Shown here piece after piece: positions 40,622 through 48,386 of a stretch of 64,000 nt of DNA (the stretch's first letter is position 1; each line of letters starts with the position of its first letter). Source of the stretch: Streptococcus sp. NPS 308 (GTDB lineage Bacteria; Bacillota; Bacilli; Lactobacillales; Streptococcaceae); contig NZ_AP017652.1 of the NCBI RefSeq assembly GCF_002355895.1, positions 405,001 to 469,000 of the forward strand, in the 5' to 3' direction. The notes below the pieces were generated by a model. That model was not told where the DNA came from and ran no database searches. It saw only the letters and a list, made by a program, of their open reading frames with translations. Made by a program: the position numbers and the translations under genes.

Positions 40622-41626
40622 TTATTTCTTAAAGCTGAGGACTGTTTTTCCACGTGAGCGACCATTAGCGACCTTGTCTAATGCGCTATTTACCTCTTCA
40701 AATGGATAAACTGTATCGATAGAGGGTTTGATTTCTAATTTACTAAAGAGGTCAGCTACCTCTTGTAATTGAGCGCCATTGCTTTCTACAAAGATAAAAT
40801 GATAGTGGACGCCATATTTTTCCGCCATCTTATCAAATTTGCGACCTGCTAAGCCAAGAATCATCTGTTTCCATTTTGGTAGATTCATGCGTTTGGCAAA
40901 GGCACCGTTTGGCATGGCACGAAGGGAAACAAGATGACCACCTTTTTTCATGATAGACATTTGTTTTTCAGTTTCAGCCCCACCAAGTGTATCGAGGACA
41001 TAATCAACCTGGCTAACAGTTTTTGTATAATCCTCTGTTTTGTAATCGATAAATCTATCTGCTCCTAGTTTCAGAACACGCTCAGCACTATCTCCAGCTC
41101 CATTGGTGATGACCTTCAAACCTTTGGCCTTGGCAATTGGAATGGCCATTCCACCGACACCACCAGTCCCACCAGAAATAAAGATCGTTTTCCCAGCTTG
41201 AGCGCCCATGAGTTCAAGAGCCTGTATAATGGTCAAGGCAGTAAGAGGAACAGAAGCAGCCTCCTCGTCTGATAGATAGTCTGGAACCTTGGCTAAGGCT
41301 TGGCTATCGACAGCTACGTATTCTGCAAAGGCGCCGATATGATCAAGTGGCAGACGGCCAAAGACACGGTCTCCTATCTGAAAGTTGTCAACTTGCTTGC
41401 CAATGCTTTCAACGATCCCACCGACCTCGTTACCTGCAGTTTGAGGAAGTTTGTAAGGAACAATCATCTTGACCTCACCACGAGAGATCATGTTATCGAG
41501 AGGATTAACACCGGCTGCGGTGACTTTCACCAATACTTGTTTGTCTGTAATACTTGGTTTAGCGATTTCTGTGATGTTCAGTGTGATATTGTTTTTGTTA
41601 TAAGTAGTGTGTTGTGCGGCTTTCAT
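40622..41626 (-). CDS. NAD(P)H-dependent quinone oxidoreductase-like MDR protein
   Basis: A 334-residue medium-chain dehydrogenase/reductase without the catalytic zinc Cys/His set, so of the quinone-reductase type. It has the GroES-like N-terminal domain (VTAAGVNPLDNMISRGEVK), the GNEVGGIVESIG motif and the nucleotide-binding IFISGGTGGVGGMAIPIAKAKG. A 17-bp palindrome at 41662-41678 that is shared with the neighbouring Rrf2 gene points to redox or electrophile-responsive control. Confidence 0.88.
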   Translation of the reverse strand: MKAAQHTTYNKNNITLNITEIAKPSITDKQVLVKVTAAGVNPLDNMISRGEVKMIVPYKLPQTAGNEVGGIVESIGKQVDNFQIGDRVFGRLPLDHIGAFAEYVAVDSQALAKVPDYLSDEEAASVPLTALTIIQALELMGAQAGKTIFISGGTGGVGGMAIPIAKAKGLKVITNGAGDSAERVLKLGADRFIDYKTEDYTKTVSQVDYVLDTLGGAETEKQMSIMKKGGHLVSLRAMPNGAFAKRMNLPKWKQMILGLAGRKFDKMAEKYGVHYHFIFVESNGAQLQEVADLFSKLEIKPSIDTVYPFEEVNSALDKVANGRSRGKTVLSFKK

Positions 41627-41661
41627 GTGATTTCTCTTTTCTTTTTCTATATGATTTTATA

Positions 41662-41678
41662 CCTGTATCTGATACAAG
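41662..41678. promoter_or_regulatory. Operator copy 1 upstream of the oxidoreductase gene
   Basis: CCTGTATCTGATACAAG, a TGTATC-T-GATACA palindrome 36 nt before the start codon. It matches 15 of 17 bases of the site upstream of the Rrf2 gene. Confidence 0.8.
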
Positions 41679-41716
41679 TATATGTTATTTCCAGTAAAAA
41701 CTGACTTGTTATCAAA

Positions 41717-42148
41717 TCAGTTTCGGACTTGTTTAGCTTGTTTATATAGATTGTCAATGACATCTTCTAAAGTTTGATTTGCTAATTCCTTCTCTAATTG
41801 AGATTCGGCACTAGCGAAAAGCGGTGAAACTGCTCCTTGGATATGTTTTCCAACAGGGCAATCAGGATTGCTATTTTGATGAACAGGGAATAAACTAATG
41901 TGATTGATTTCTTGAGTAGCATAGTAGATCTCTAGTAAAGTCATTTTCTTTGGAGACTTACTGAGTTGATAACCTGTTTTTCCTTGCTGGGAATGAATCA
42001 AATCTGCATTTTTCAATAAGGCAATCACTTTTCGAATGTAACTAGCGTTAGTCCCAACACTAATAGCTAGTGCTTGAGAACTTAAGGTTTCCTTGCTTTC
42101 ACTAATCATTGTTAAGATATGCAAAGCAACTGAGAATTTTGTATCCAT
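41717..42148 (-). CDS. Rrf2-family transcriptional regulator
   Basis: A 143-residue winged-helix protein with the Rrf2 layout: FSVALHILTMISESKETLSSQALAISVGTNASYIRKVIALLKNADLI as the HTH, then wing and dimer helix. It has a single Cys (NPDCPVGKH, about residue 96) instead of the three-Cys cluster that binds iron-sulfur in IscR. It is thus likely to sense thiol stress, as its YwnA-like relatives might. It lies upstream of the oxidoreductase gene, and both carry the same operator. Confidence 0.9.
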   Translation of the reverse strand: MDTKFSVALHILTMISESKETLSSQALAISVGTNASYIRKVIALLKNADLIHSQQGKTGYQLSKSPKKMTLLEIYYATQEINHISLFPVHQNSNPDCPVGKHIQGAVSPLFASAESQLEKELANQTLEDVIDNLYKQAKQVRN

Positions 42149-42169
42149 ATGAATCCCTCTCTTAATAAA

Positions 42170-42186
42170 CTTGTATCAGATACAAG
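42170..42186. promoter_or_regulatory. Operator copy 2 upstream of the Rrf2 gene
   Basis: CTTGTATCAGATACAAG is a perfect 8-bp inverted repeat around one base, 22 nt before the rrf2 start codon. It suggests autorepression. Confidence 0.85.
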
Positions 42187-42337
42187 AACAAGTATAACAT
42201 AAATTAAAAGAAAAGCAAGTCTTTTGTTTTAAATTTTAAAAAATTTTGAGTGCAATCAGATTAGAGCTGTCTGGGAAGGGTGTTCATAAAATTATACCGT
42301 TGATATCCATTAGTTGACCAAAAGTAGAACAGATACA

Positions 42338-42501
42338 CAAAAAAGCCTTGTAAATCAAGGCTTTTTCCTGTTGTATTTAGATGCCCCCTACAGGGATTTG
42401 GAAAGGACTTTCATATTGAGAGCAATTAAAAATATTGAAATATAAGTGATTTTAGGTATTTTCAATGTCATGATTTAAAAATGGGACAAAAGTGGGGCAA
42501 A
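42338..42501. repeat. Direct repeat copy 1 with a tRNA-Lys 3' end (att-like)
   Basis: A 164-bp unit containing a terminator hairpin (AAAAAAGCCTTG / CAAGGCTTTTT), then TTAGATGCCCCCTACAGGGAT. The last 16-18 nt match the 3' end of the tRNA-Lys(CTT) gene at 46664. The unit ends in an integrase-tail-like GTGGGGCAAA. It is a probable scar of site-specific integration. Confidence 0.8.
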
Positions 42502-42516
42502 TCAGTTATAGACAAG

Positions 42517-42679
42517 CAAAAAAGCCTTGTAAATCAAGGCTTTTTCCTGTTGATTTAGATGCCCCCTACAGGGATTTGGAAAGGACTTTCATATTGAGAG
42601 CAATTAAAAATATTGAAATATAAGTGATTTTAGGTATTTTCAATGTCATGATTTAAAAATGGGACAAAAGTGGGGCAAA
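42517..42679. repeat. Direct repeat copy 2 with a tRNA-Lys 3' end (att-like)
   Basis: Copy of the unit at 42338-42501, one nucleotide shorter (GTTGATTTAG against GTTGTATTTAG) and otherwise practically identical. The copies are separated by 15 nt. Such close identity in non-coding DNA suggests a recent duplication or repeated insertion events. Confidence 0.85.
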
Positions 42680-42717
42680 AACCATACAGATTCTAAACTG
42701 TATGGTTCTTTTTTTAT
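42680..42717 (+). terminator. Hairpin terminator right after the repeat pair
   Basis: AACCATACAG / CTGTATGGTT stem, 7-nt loop, then CTTTTTTT. Confidence 0.8.
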
Positions 42718-43128
42718 CTAACCAAGAAAGGTTAAAACTTATTAAAACAAATGCAATCAACTGTTGAAAACTTTTTAGTCCGTGTAATATAAAAACAAGT
42801 AAAAGTTGAACTATAGGGAATATTGTGTCATAATAGGTAATAGATGAATAATTAATAGATTGGAAATAATGCTTTCTTACCTTAACAAGTTGAATTGGTT
42901 ATACATTTTTTCGTCTCAATTGTACTTATCTCTCAAGTTTAGTTAATTTTTATTAGCTTTGTTTTCGAATCAATAAAACAAATTTTAGAAGTGCATAAGA
43001 CAAGATGGTGACATTACTACAGTCATTTCTAGTCACCATATGTTGCTGGCACAGGCTGTTTGTAGTGTTGGCTATTTACTAGTCAGTTTAATCGGAGTGT
43101 TTAATTTTTATTGTTGAAAGGTTTTTAT
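42718..43128. other. AT-rich intergenic stretch with no convincing gene
   Basis: About 410 nt without a plausible gene. A possible promoter TTGAAC-N17-CATAAT lies at 42806-42834, some 295 nt before the next start. No ORF with a ribosome site follows it. It could give a small RNA or a long leader for the gene at 43129. Confidence 0.4.
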
Positions 43129-44418
43129 ATGGCGAAAATTCTATCTTTAGGTCTGACAGGTAAGAAATTACTTGCTCAGGGGTTCTTGTTTGTTCTGCTA
43201 GGTCTCATCTTGATGGTCACGGGGACTTGGTTGCCAGTAACAGTTATTCGCCTGGTTCTGTTTTTAGCTTGGATAGCAACGGTCGTAGATTTGCTATTAA
43301 GAGTTTTCAAAAAAAGCCAGTCAACGGATACCTTGGGAGTTGCACTGGTTAAATTGTTAGTGCTGGGATATTTGCTAGGTTCTAATCTTGCGACGGATGT
43401 GCCGATTTATATTTTGGCTCTTGTGATTGGAGTTTATCAGATTTTTCATGCTAGTATTAACCTTGTCACCTATGTTCTCTACCGCAAAAACAAAATTCGA
43501 CCTCGTTTTCGTCTCTTACTAGATGGACTCGTACTAGTTTTTCTTGGTGGGACTAGTCTTTTGTCCTCTACAGGAAATTCTGTCTTTCAACTCTTTGTAT
43601 TAGGGGCTTATTTTTTCCTTTATGGTGTGTCCAATATCCGTGATGGTTTCTTGTTTGAGGAGGAAATTGGGAAAAACCATCTCAAACGTCGCATTAGAAT
43701 TAGCTTACCTATTGTCCTAGCCGCTCTCATCCCTGCAAGAACTTTAGCAAAAATCAACAAATTCATGCAGGAAAATGCTGATGAGAGAGAGGATATCCAT
43801 CTTGGAATGGTGAAGTCTGGTAAGACAGCGGAGCTTGAAATTTTTGTTCATACAGCTGAGACCTCTCTGTTTTCGGCAATTGGTCATGTGGATATCTGCT
43901 ATCAAGGCCGTGTTATTTCTTATGGCAACTATGATCCGTCTTCTGAGACCTTATTTGGCATGGTAGGAGATGGTGTCTTATATTTCTGTGATCGTGACAA
44001 GTACATTGACCTATGTAAACGTGAGAGTCAAAAAACGCTTTTTGGTTATGGGATAGATTTGACGCCTGAAATGGAAAAAGCAGTTCAGAAAAAGTTGGCT
44101 GAATTGAAACAACTGACGATTCCATGGGAGCCAAGTGCAGATAAAATCATGACAGGTGATGGTAAGGAAGACTACACCTACGCTTATAAAATCAGACATG
44201 AGACAGATGGGGAACTTTATAAATTTATCAAATCTAAGTTTAAATCCTACTTTGTCTTATCTACAAACTGTGTGCTCTTGGCTGATACCATAGTCGGTCA
44301 GGCTGGCACCGATATCCTCTCACCCAAAGGATTTATCGCTCCAGGAACTTACCAAGCCTACCTTAATCGAGAGTTTGAAAAACCAAATAGTATAGTCGTA
44401 TCTAAACATGTTTATTAA
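43129..44418 (+). CDS. Membrane protein with a C-terminal domain like permuted papain peptidases
   Basis: A 429-residue protein. The N-terminal half has about six membrane segments in a DUF308/HdeD-like pattern. The C-terminal half is soluble, with GHVDICYQGRVISYGNYD (His at about 252) and, much later, STNCVLLADTIVG (Cys at about 385). The order His, then Cys, is that of circularly permuted NlpC/P60-type (YiiX-like) cysteine hydrolases. This is an inference from motif order only. ATG at 43129 follows GAAAGG. It is 9 nt upstream of an AI-2E-family transporter gene, so they are probably co-transcribed. Confidence 0.6.
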   Translation: MAKILSLGLTGKKLLAQGFLFVLLGLILMVTGTWLPVTVIRLVLFLAWIATVVDLLLRVFKKSQSTDTLGVALVKLLVLGYLLGSNLATDVPIYILALVIGVYQIFHASINLVTYVLYRKNKIRPRFRLLLDGLVLVFLGGTSLLSSTGNSVFQLFVLGAYFFLYGVSNIRDGFLFEEEIGKNHLKRRIRISLPIVLAALIPARTLAKINKFMQENADEREDIHLGMVKSGKTAELEIFVHTAETSLFSAIGHVDICYQGRVISYGNYDPSSETLFGMVGDGVLYFCDRDKYIDLCKRESQKTLFGYGIDLTPEMEKAVQKKLAELKQLTIPWEPSADKIMTGDGKEDYTYAYKIRHETDGELYKFIKSKFKSYFVLSTNCVLLADTIVGQAGTDILSPKGFIAPGTYQAYLNREFEKPNSIVVSKHVY

Positions 44419-44427
44419 GGAGAATTT

Positions 44428-45516
44428 ATGAACTTAGTAAAAAAATACACCCCGTTAATACTTTTTATAGGGCTGGTTGCTCTTGTAATTCTGAATGCAT
44501 CGAGCTTTATATCAGGAGCAATCTCTCTCTTTGATGTAATATCAACCTTGATTTATGGTGCTGTTATTGCTTTTGTGCTTAATGTTCCTATGAAAAAAAT
44601 TGAACAGTACTTAGTTAAATTGAAGGTAAAGGCAGAGTTGCGTCGTCCGATTGCCATGGTACTTGTTTTCCTAGCTCTTATCTTAATCGTGATTGCTCTT
44701 TTGGTTTTGGTGCTGCCAACCCTAGCCCAGACTATTAGTCAGCTGGGAACAGTCCTTTCAACAGTCCTTACTCAACTTGGGAAATTGCTAGGCAGCTCGG
44801 AATTTGTAACCAAAGACATGTTGTCAACTATCGTATCAGGAATTCAGGGACAGTCAAGCTCTATTAGCCAAGCTTTGATAGGTTTTTTATCAGGTCTGAC
44901 TAGTAATATCGGCAATATTTTTTCAAGTTTGATGAATGCCTTTTTGATTATAGTCTTCACCTTTTTATTTTTATCCAGTAAGGAACATTTGGCAGCGATG
45001 ACGAGTCGACTTCTAAAAGTTTTTCTTCCAGAGAAGGTGGTGATAAAGTTGACTTACATTGGACAAGTAGCACTAGAGACTTATGACCAATTTTTGATGA
45101 GTCAGCTGATTGAAGCAGTTATCATAGGAGTTATGATAGCGGTTGGTTACAGCGTGTTTGGGATACCCTATGGAGTAATGACAGGTATCTTTGCAGGAGT
45201 GCTATCGTTCATTCCTTATGTAGGGCCTATGATTGCTTGTGTTGTGGGAGCGATTTTTATCTTCACAGTGAGTCCTACTCAAGCCTTACTTTCTCTTCTT
45301 CTATATCAAGTTATACAGCTGATTGAAGGAAACCTTATTTATCCTAGAGTTGTAGGTCAGTCTATTGGTTTGCCAGCTATTTTCACGCTTGCGGCTGCTA
45401 GTATTGGAGGCAATCTCTTTGGCTTACTTGGGATGATATTCTTTACACCGATATTTGCTGTTATCTATCGATTGGTTAAGGAATTTGTCGTTGCAAAGGA
45501 AAATCAGCTAGATTAA
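44428..45516 (+). CDS. AI-2E family transporter (PerM-like)
   Basis: A 362-residue protein with eight or so membrane segments and the family's features: VLPTLAQTISQLGTVLSTVLTQ amphipathic stretch and the conserved FGIPYGVMTGIFAGVLSFIPYVGPMIACV motif. The family was named for autoinducer-2 export, but many members act as ion antiporters, so the cargo is open. It follows the gene at 43129 by 9 nt with an AAGGAG site. Confidence 0.88.
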   Translation: MNLVKKYTPLILFIGLVALVILNASSFISGAISLFDVISTLIYGAVIAFVLNVPMKKIEQYLVKLKVKAELRRPIAMVLVFLALILIVIALLVLVLPTLAQTISQLGTVLSTVLTQLGKLLGSSEFVTKDMLSTIVSGIQGQSSSISQALIGFLSGLTSNIGNIFSSLMNAFLIIVFTFLFLSSKEHLAAMTSRLLKVFLPEKVVIKLTYIGQVALETYDQFLMSQLIEAVIIGVMIAVGYSVFGIPYGVMTGIFAGVLSFIPYVGPMIACVVGAIFIFTVSPTQALLSLLLYQVIQLIEGNLIYPRVVGQSIGLPAIFTLAAASIGGNLFGLLGMIFFTPIFAVIYRLVKEFVVAKENQLD

Positions 45517-45543
45517 GAAAAACTAAATTTAATAAGATATACT

Positions 45544-45580
45544 GAGAAGAGAGTGAGAGATTCTCTTCTCTTTTATTTTT
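45544..45580 (+). terminator. Terminator after the AI-2E transporter gene
   Basis: GAGAAGAG / CTCTTCTC hairpin followed by TTTTATTTTT. Confidence 0.8.
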
Positions 45581-45612
45581 AAATACTTTTCTACAAAAAG
45601 CTATTAGACGTT

Positions 45613-45637
45613 AAAAAAAGCCTTGGTTTCAAGGCTT
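45613..45637 (-). terminator. Terminator of the variant tRNA-Lys gene
   Basis: On the minus strand AAGCCTTG / CAAGGCTT hairpin followed by a T run, 20 nt past the tRNA 3' end. Same unit as at 46622. Confidence 0.75.
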
Positions 45638-45656
45638 ATTTCTGTTGATTTAGATG

Positions 45657-45729
45657 TGCCCCCTGCAGGGCTCGAACCTGCGCCCCATAGCTTAAGAGTC
45701 TACTGCTCTACCAACTGAGCTAAGGAGGC
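45657..45729 (-). tRNA. tRNA-Lys(CTT), unusual copy
   Basis: A 73-nt cloverleaf with acceptor GCCTCCT/AGGGGGC, anticodon loop CTCTTAA (CTT) and discriminator A, the same frame as the gene at 46664. The anticodon stem GTAGA/GCTAT has an A31-G39 mismatch and a G27-U43 pair. The T arm (GCAGG/CCTGC) and variable loop also differ from the other copy. It has its own terminator. It may be functional, degenerate, or left behind by a mobile element. Confidence 0.7.
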
Positions 45730-45791
45730 AACAGAAAAAGCTGAGAATGTAACTTCCCAGCTATTTTAATATGCCCAAAATGGCAGCTAGA

Positions 45792-46307
45792 TTATTTACG
45801 AAAGGCATCAAGGATATAGGTGAAACCAACAATTAAAAATGCAAAGGCAACGACATAAACGACAAAGACACTTGTAGCTACTGGATTGAACAAAATCACT
45901 AGACCTAGTAAAAATGCAAGCAACGCTATCCACATGATATGGTTGCCAATAATAGGGAAAATCAATCCCAGACGATTGCCTTTAAAGAAAGCTATAATGG
46001 CTTCTACAATTAACCAAATTCCTAAAATAGTTGGAATGACAACTGGCAGCGTCACAAAGCCATAGGCAACGAGGTAAAGAGCTAAGAGAAGATTAACAAT
46101 CCCTTGGAAAAGATGAGCTGGTGAGCGAAGCTCTTTTGGTACAGAGAAATAGCCTAAAATAGCTGCTATAGAAGAAACCAGTAAACCAAATGCAATCCAC
46201 CAGCTGTAAGCAACAAGATTAGCTACTGGGTTTGTAAATAGGAAAAGTCCTAAAAGGACAAAAACAACTCCTGCAAGGAATAGCAGTAAACGATTAGAAA
46301 ATTTCAT
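45792..46307 (-). CDS. DUF308 (HdeD-like) membrane protein
   Basis: A 171-residue protein of six membrane segments arranged as two repeats of three (FSNRLLLFLAGVVFVLLGLFLFTNPVANLVAYSWW...), the HdeD/DUF308 pattern. The frame extends 26 codons upstream, but the ATG at 46307 follows GGGGGT. It lies between the two tRNA-Lys(CTT) genes, so it could be cargo retained from an element. A minus-strand TATAAT sits just upstream at about 46360. Confidence 0.75.
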   Translation of the reverse strand: MKFSNRLLLFLAGVVFVLLGLFLFTNPVANLVAYSWWIAFGLLVSSIAAILGYFSVPKELRSPAHLFQGIVNLLLALYLVAYGFVTLPVVIPTILGIWLIVEAIIAFFKGNRLGLIFPIIGNHIMWIALLAFLLGLVILFNPVATSVFVVYVVAFAFLIVGFTYILDAFRK

Positions 46308-46663
46308 TTCAATACCCCCTATCCTATATAGTATAGTATAGTTTAATAATAAAAATATTATACACCTTTTTAGAGGAAATATCAATAAACAAAATGGAAA
46401 ATTTGGAAGTTTCAGTCTGATTTATGAAAAGAAAATCAGTTTTTATTATTTTGAAAATAAAAAGAGAAGATAAAATTTGTCTTCTCTACATGAAAATATT
46501 GTATGGCATCAAAGCAAAAGTAACTGGCTTTACACTATTTGTTAAGATGTAATTTGGTTCAAAAAGAAAAGATAGATTTAAAAGTGGGGCAAATGATGAG
46601 GCAAATCAGTTATAGATAAGCAAAAAAGCCTTGGTTATCAAGGCTTTTCCTGTTGTATTTAGA
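46308..46663. other. Intergenic stretch with an integrase-tail-like sequence
   Basis: Apart from the promoter region of the DUF308 gene, there is an AGAGAAGA/TCTTCTCT hairpin (46463-46487). At 46587-46616 a plus-strand frame reads DLKVGQMMRQISYR then stop, resembling the C-terminus of streptococcal integrases and matching the GTGGGGCAAA ends of the repeats at 42.3-42.7 kb. No complete gene is present. Confidence 0.5.
46622..46648 (-). terminator. Terminator of tRNA-Lys(CTT)
   Basis: Minus-strand AAGCCTTG-ATAAC-CAAGGCTT hairpin followed by TTTT, about 16 nt after the tRNA. Confidence 0.8.
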
Positions 46664-46736
46664 TGCCCCCTACAGGGATCGAACCTGTGACCCACGGATT
46701 AAGAGTCCGCTGCTCTGCCAGCTGAGCTAAGGAGGC
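46664..46736 (-). tRNA. tRNA-Lys(CTT)
   Basis: A fully paired 73-nt cloverleaf with acceptor GCCTCCT/AGGGGGC, anticodon stem GCGGA/TCCGT, loop CTCTTAA (CTT) and T stem ACAGG/CCTGT. Its 3' end (GATGCCCCCTACAGGGAT on the plus strand) recurs in the repeats at 42.3-42.7 kb, so it is a probable integration target. Confidence 0.95.
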
Positions 46737-46740
46737 AAAG

Positions 46741-46936
46741 AAAAAAGCTGTATTGGTGCCGAAACTTCACGGTTTGTATTGAACCCGCGCAATTAAGCAG
46801 GTGGGCAACTCGCTCTAACTGAAGCTGTTTCCGTGTGAGACGGCCTACATGCTGTTAGAAGACTTTTGTTTCCCTAATAATACAAAAAATAGTCGGTCAA
46901 CACTTAAGTGTGAAGTCGTACACCACAGCGTTTCTA
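46741..46936 (-). ncRNA. ssrS: 6S RNA
   Basis: A minus-strand transcript of about 190 nt downstream of rarA. Its 5' segment (GCTGTGGTGTACGACTTCAC) pairs with its 3' segment (GTGAAGTTTCGGCACCAATACAGC, with small bulges) to form the long closing stem of 6S RNA. The middle forms internal hairpins around TCTAAC/GTTAGA and CCGT/ACGG. It ends in TTTTTT. A strong promoter precedes it. 6S genes lie near rarA in several firmicutes. 6S RNA binds sigma-A holoenzyme. Confidence 0.8.
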
Positions 46937-46943
46937 TGTTTAT

Positions 46944-46971
46944 ATAATACCACTTTTTCAAAAAAAATCAA
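46944..46971 (-). promoter_or_regulatory. Promoter of the 6S RNA gene
   Basis: On the minus strand, TTGATT (46966-46971), 16-nt spacer and extended TGG-TATTAT (46944-46949). Confidence 0.75.
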
Positions 46972-46999
46972 GGGAAAATTAAAAATTTTGAAAAGGATT

Positions 47000-48271
47000 T
47001 CACGAGTTTCGTAATTTATCAATGGTTTCCTTGCGTTGCGCCAAGGCTCGTTCGTATTTTCCACTATCTTCTGGAGAAAAGTAGTGATGATCACGGATTT
47101 TTTCTGGTAGGTATTCTTGCTTGACCCAGTGTCCAGGATAGTTATGGGGGTAGAGATAGTTTTGAGCATTTCCCAGTTCCTTGCTCCCGCTATAATGCCC
47201 ATCACGCAGGTGTCGCGGAATAGGCAAGTGCCCTGATGTTTTGAGGTCGGCAAGCGCCTTATCCATAGCTACATAGGCTGAGTTGGATTTTGGAGAAAGG
47301 GCCAAATCAATCACGACATTGGCAATGAGAATGCGGGCTTCTGGGAAACCAATCCTTTGTGCAGCATCCAGAGCAGTCACGGTGTGAATCTGAGCTTCAG
47401 GATTGGCCAAACCGATATCTTCATAAGCGATAACAGTCAAACGACGAGCGAGACTAGGAAGATCCCCAGCCTCAATCAAGCGGGCCACGTAGTGGAGACT
47501 GGCATCGACATCCGAGCCACGGATAGACTTTTGCAGGGCTGAGAGGACATCGTAGTGCCCATCCCCGTCCTTGTCCATAGTAATATAGCTTCGCTGGAGG
47601 CTATTTTCCATAATATCAAGCGTGATATGGCGAATGCCCTTGTCATTTTCGGGAGTAGAGAGAACAGCCAAATCTAGTGAATTAAAGGCAGAACGGAGGT
47701 CTCCATTGGTAGAGGTTGCGATGAAATCCAGCGCATCCTCATCTAGCTCAACTGGGAAATCAAAACCACGCTCAGGGTCAGTTAGAGCGATCTGAATCGC
47801 CTCTTTGACGTCTTGATTGGACAAGGGTTCTAATTCAAAAATCTGAACACGGCTACGGATGGCAGGAGTGACAGAAAAGAAGGGATTTTCAGTCGTCGCA
47901 CCAATCATGATGACCAGACCACTTTCCAAGAGGGGAAGTAGAAAGTCTTGCTTGGTTTTATCTAGTCGGTGAATCTCGTCCAGTAGTAGGACCAATCCAC
48001 CGGAGAATTTAGCTTCTTCCGCGATTTCTTGCAGTCGCTTTTTACTATCCACTGTCGCATTAAAGGTCCGAAAGGCATACTTGGTCGTTCCAGCGATGGC
48101 AGAGGCGATACTGGTTTTTCCGATACCCGGAGGTCCGTAGAGAATCATGGATGACAGGCGGTTAGCCTCCACCATGCGACGGATGATTTTTCCTGGGCCG
48201 ACCAGATGTTCCTGACCGATGACCTGGTCGATGGTTTTAGGGCGCATGCGAAGCGCGAGATTGTCTGGCAT
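47000..48271 (-). CDS. rarA: Replication-associated recombination ATPase RarA
   Basis: A 423-residue AAA+ ATPase of the MgsA/WRNIP1 family that acts at stalled forks. It shows MRPKTIDQVIGQEHLVGPG at the start, Walker A LYGPPGIGKTS (about 47-57), Walker B VLLLDEIHR, sensor 1 IGATTENPF, and a C-terminal tetramerisation region with PRHLRDGHYSG. The ATG at 48271 follows AGAAAGGA and is preferred over one six codons upstream. Confidence 0.95.
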   Translation of the reverse strand: MPDNLALRMRPKTIDQVIGQEHLVGPGKIIRRMVEANRLSSMILYGPPGIGKTSIASAIAGTTKYAFRTFNATVDSKKRLQEIAEEAKFSGGLVLLLDEIHRLDKTKQDFLLPLLESGLVIMIGATTENPFFSVTPAIRSRVQIFELEPLSNQDVKEAIQIALTDPERGFDFPVELDEDALDFIATSTNGDLRSAFNSLDLAVLSTPENDKGIRHITLDIMENSLQRSYITMDKDGDGHYDVLSALQKSIRGSDVDASLHYVARLIEAGDLPSLARRLTVIAYEDIGLANPEAQIHTVTALDAAQRIGFPEARILIANVVIDLALSPKSNSAYVAMDKALADLKTSGHLPIPRHLRDGHYSGSKELGNAQNYLYPHNYPGHWVKQEYLPEKIRDHHYFSPEDSGKYERALAQRKETIDKLRNS

Positions 48272-48386
48272 AGCAGTCCTTTCTAACATGGATTTTCTGA
48301 TGTATATGTGGTAAGATGGTAGTATCTATTTTAGCATAATTCCGAGTAATCGGGGCGATTTAAGAGTCGCATAGAAAGAGGACAAA

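Noticed and set aside
42338..42679. Repeats as a possible CRISPR array
   Set aside because: Only two copies of about 163 bp with a 15-nt spacer. The unit contains a terminator and a tRNA fragment, and no cas genes are near.
45657..45729. Calling the variant tRNA-Lys a definite pseudogene
   Set aside because: The cloverleaf, discriminator and terminator are intact apart from one stem mismatch, so function cannot be excluded.
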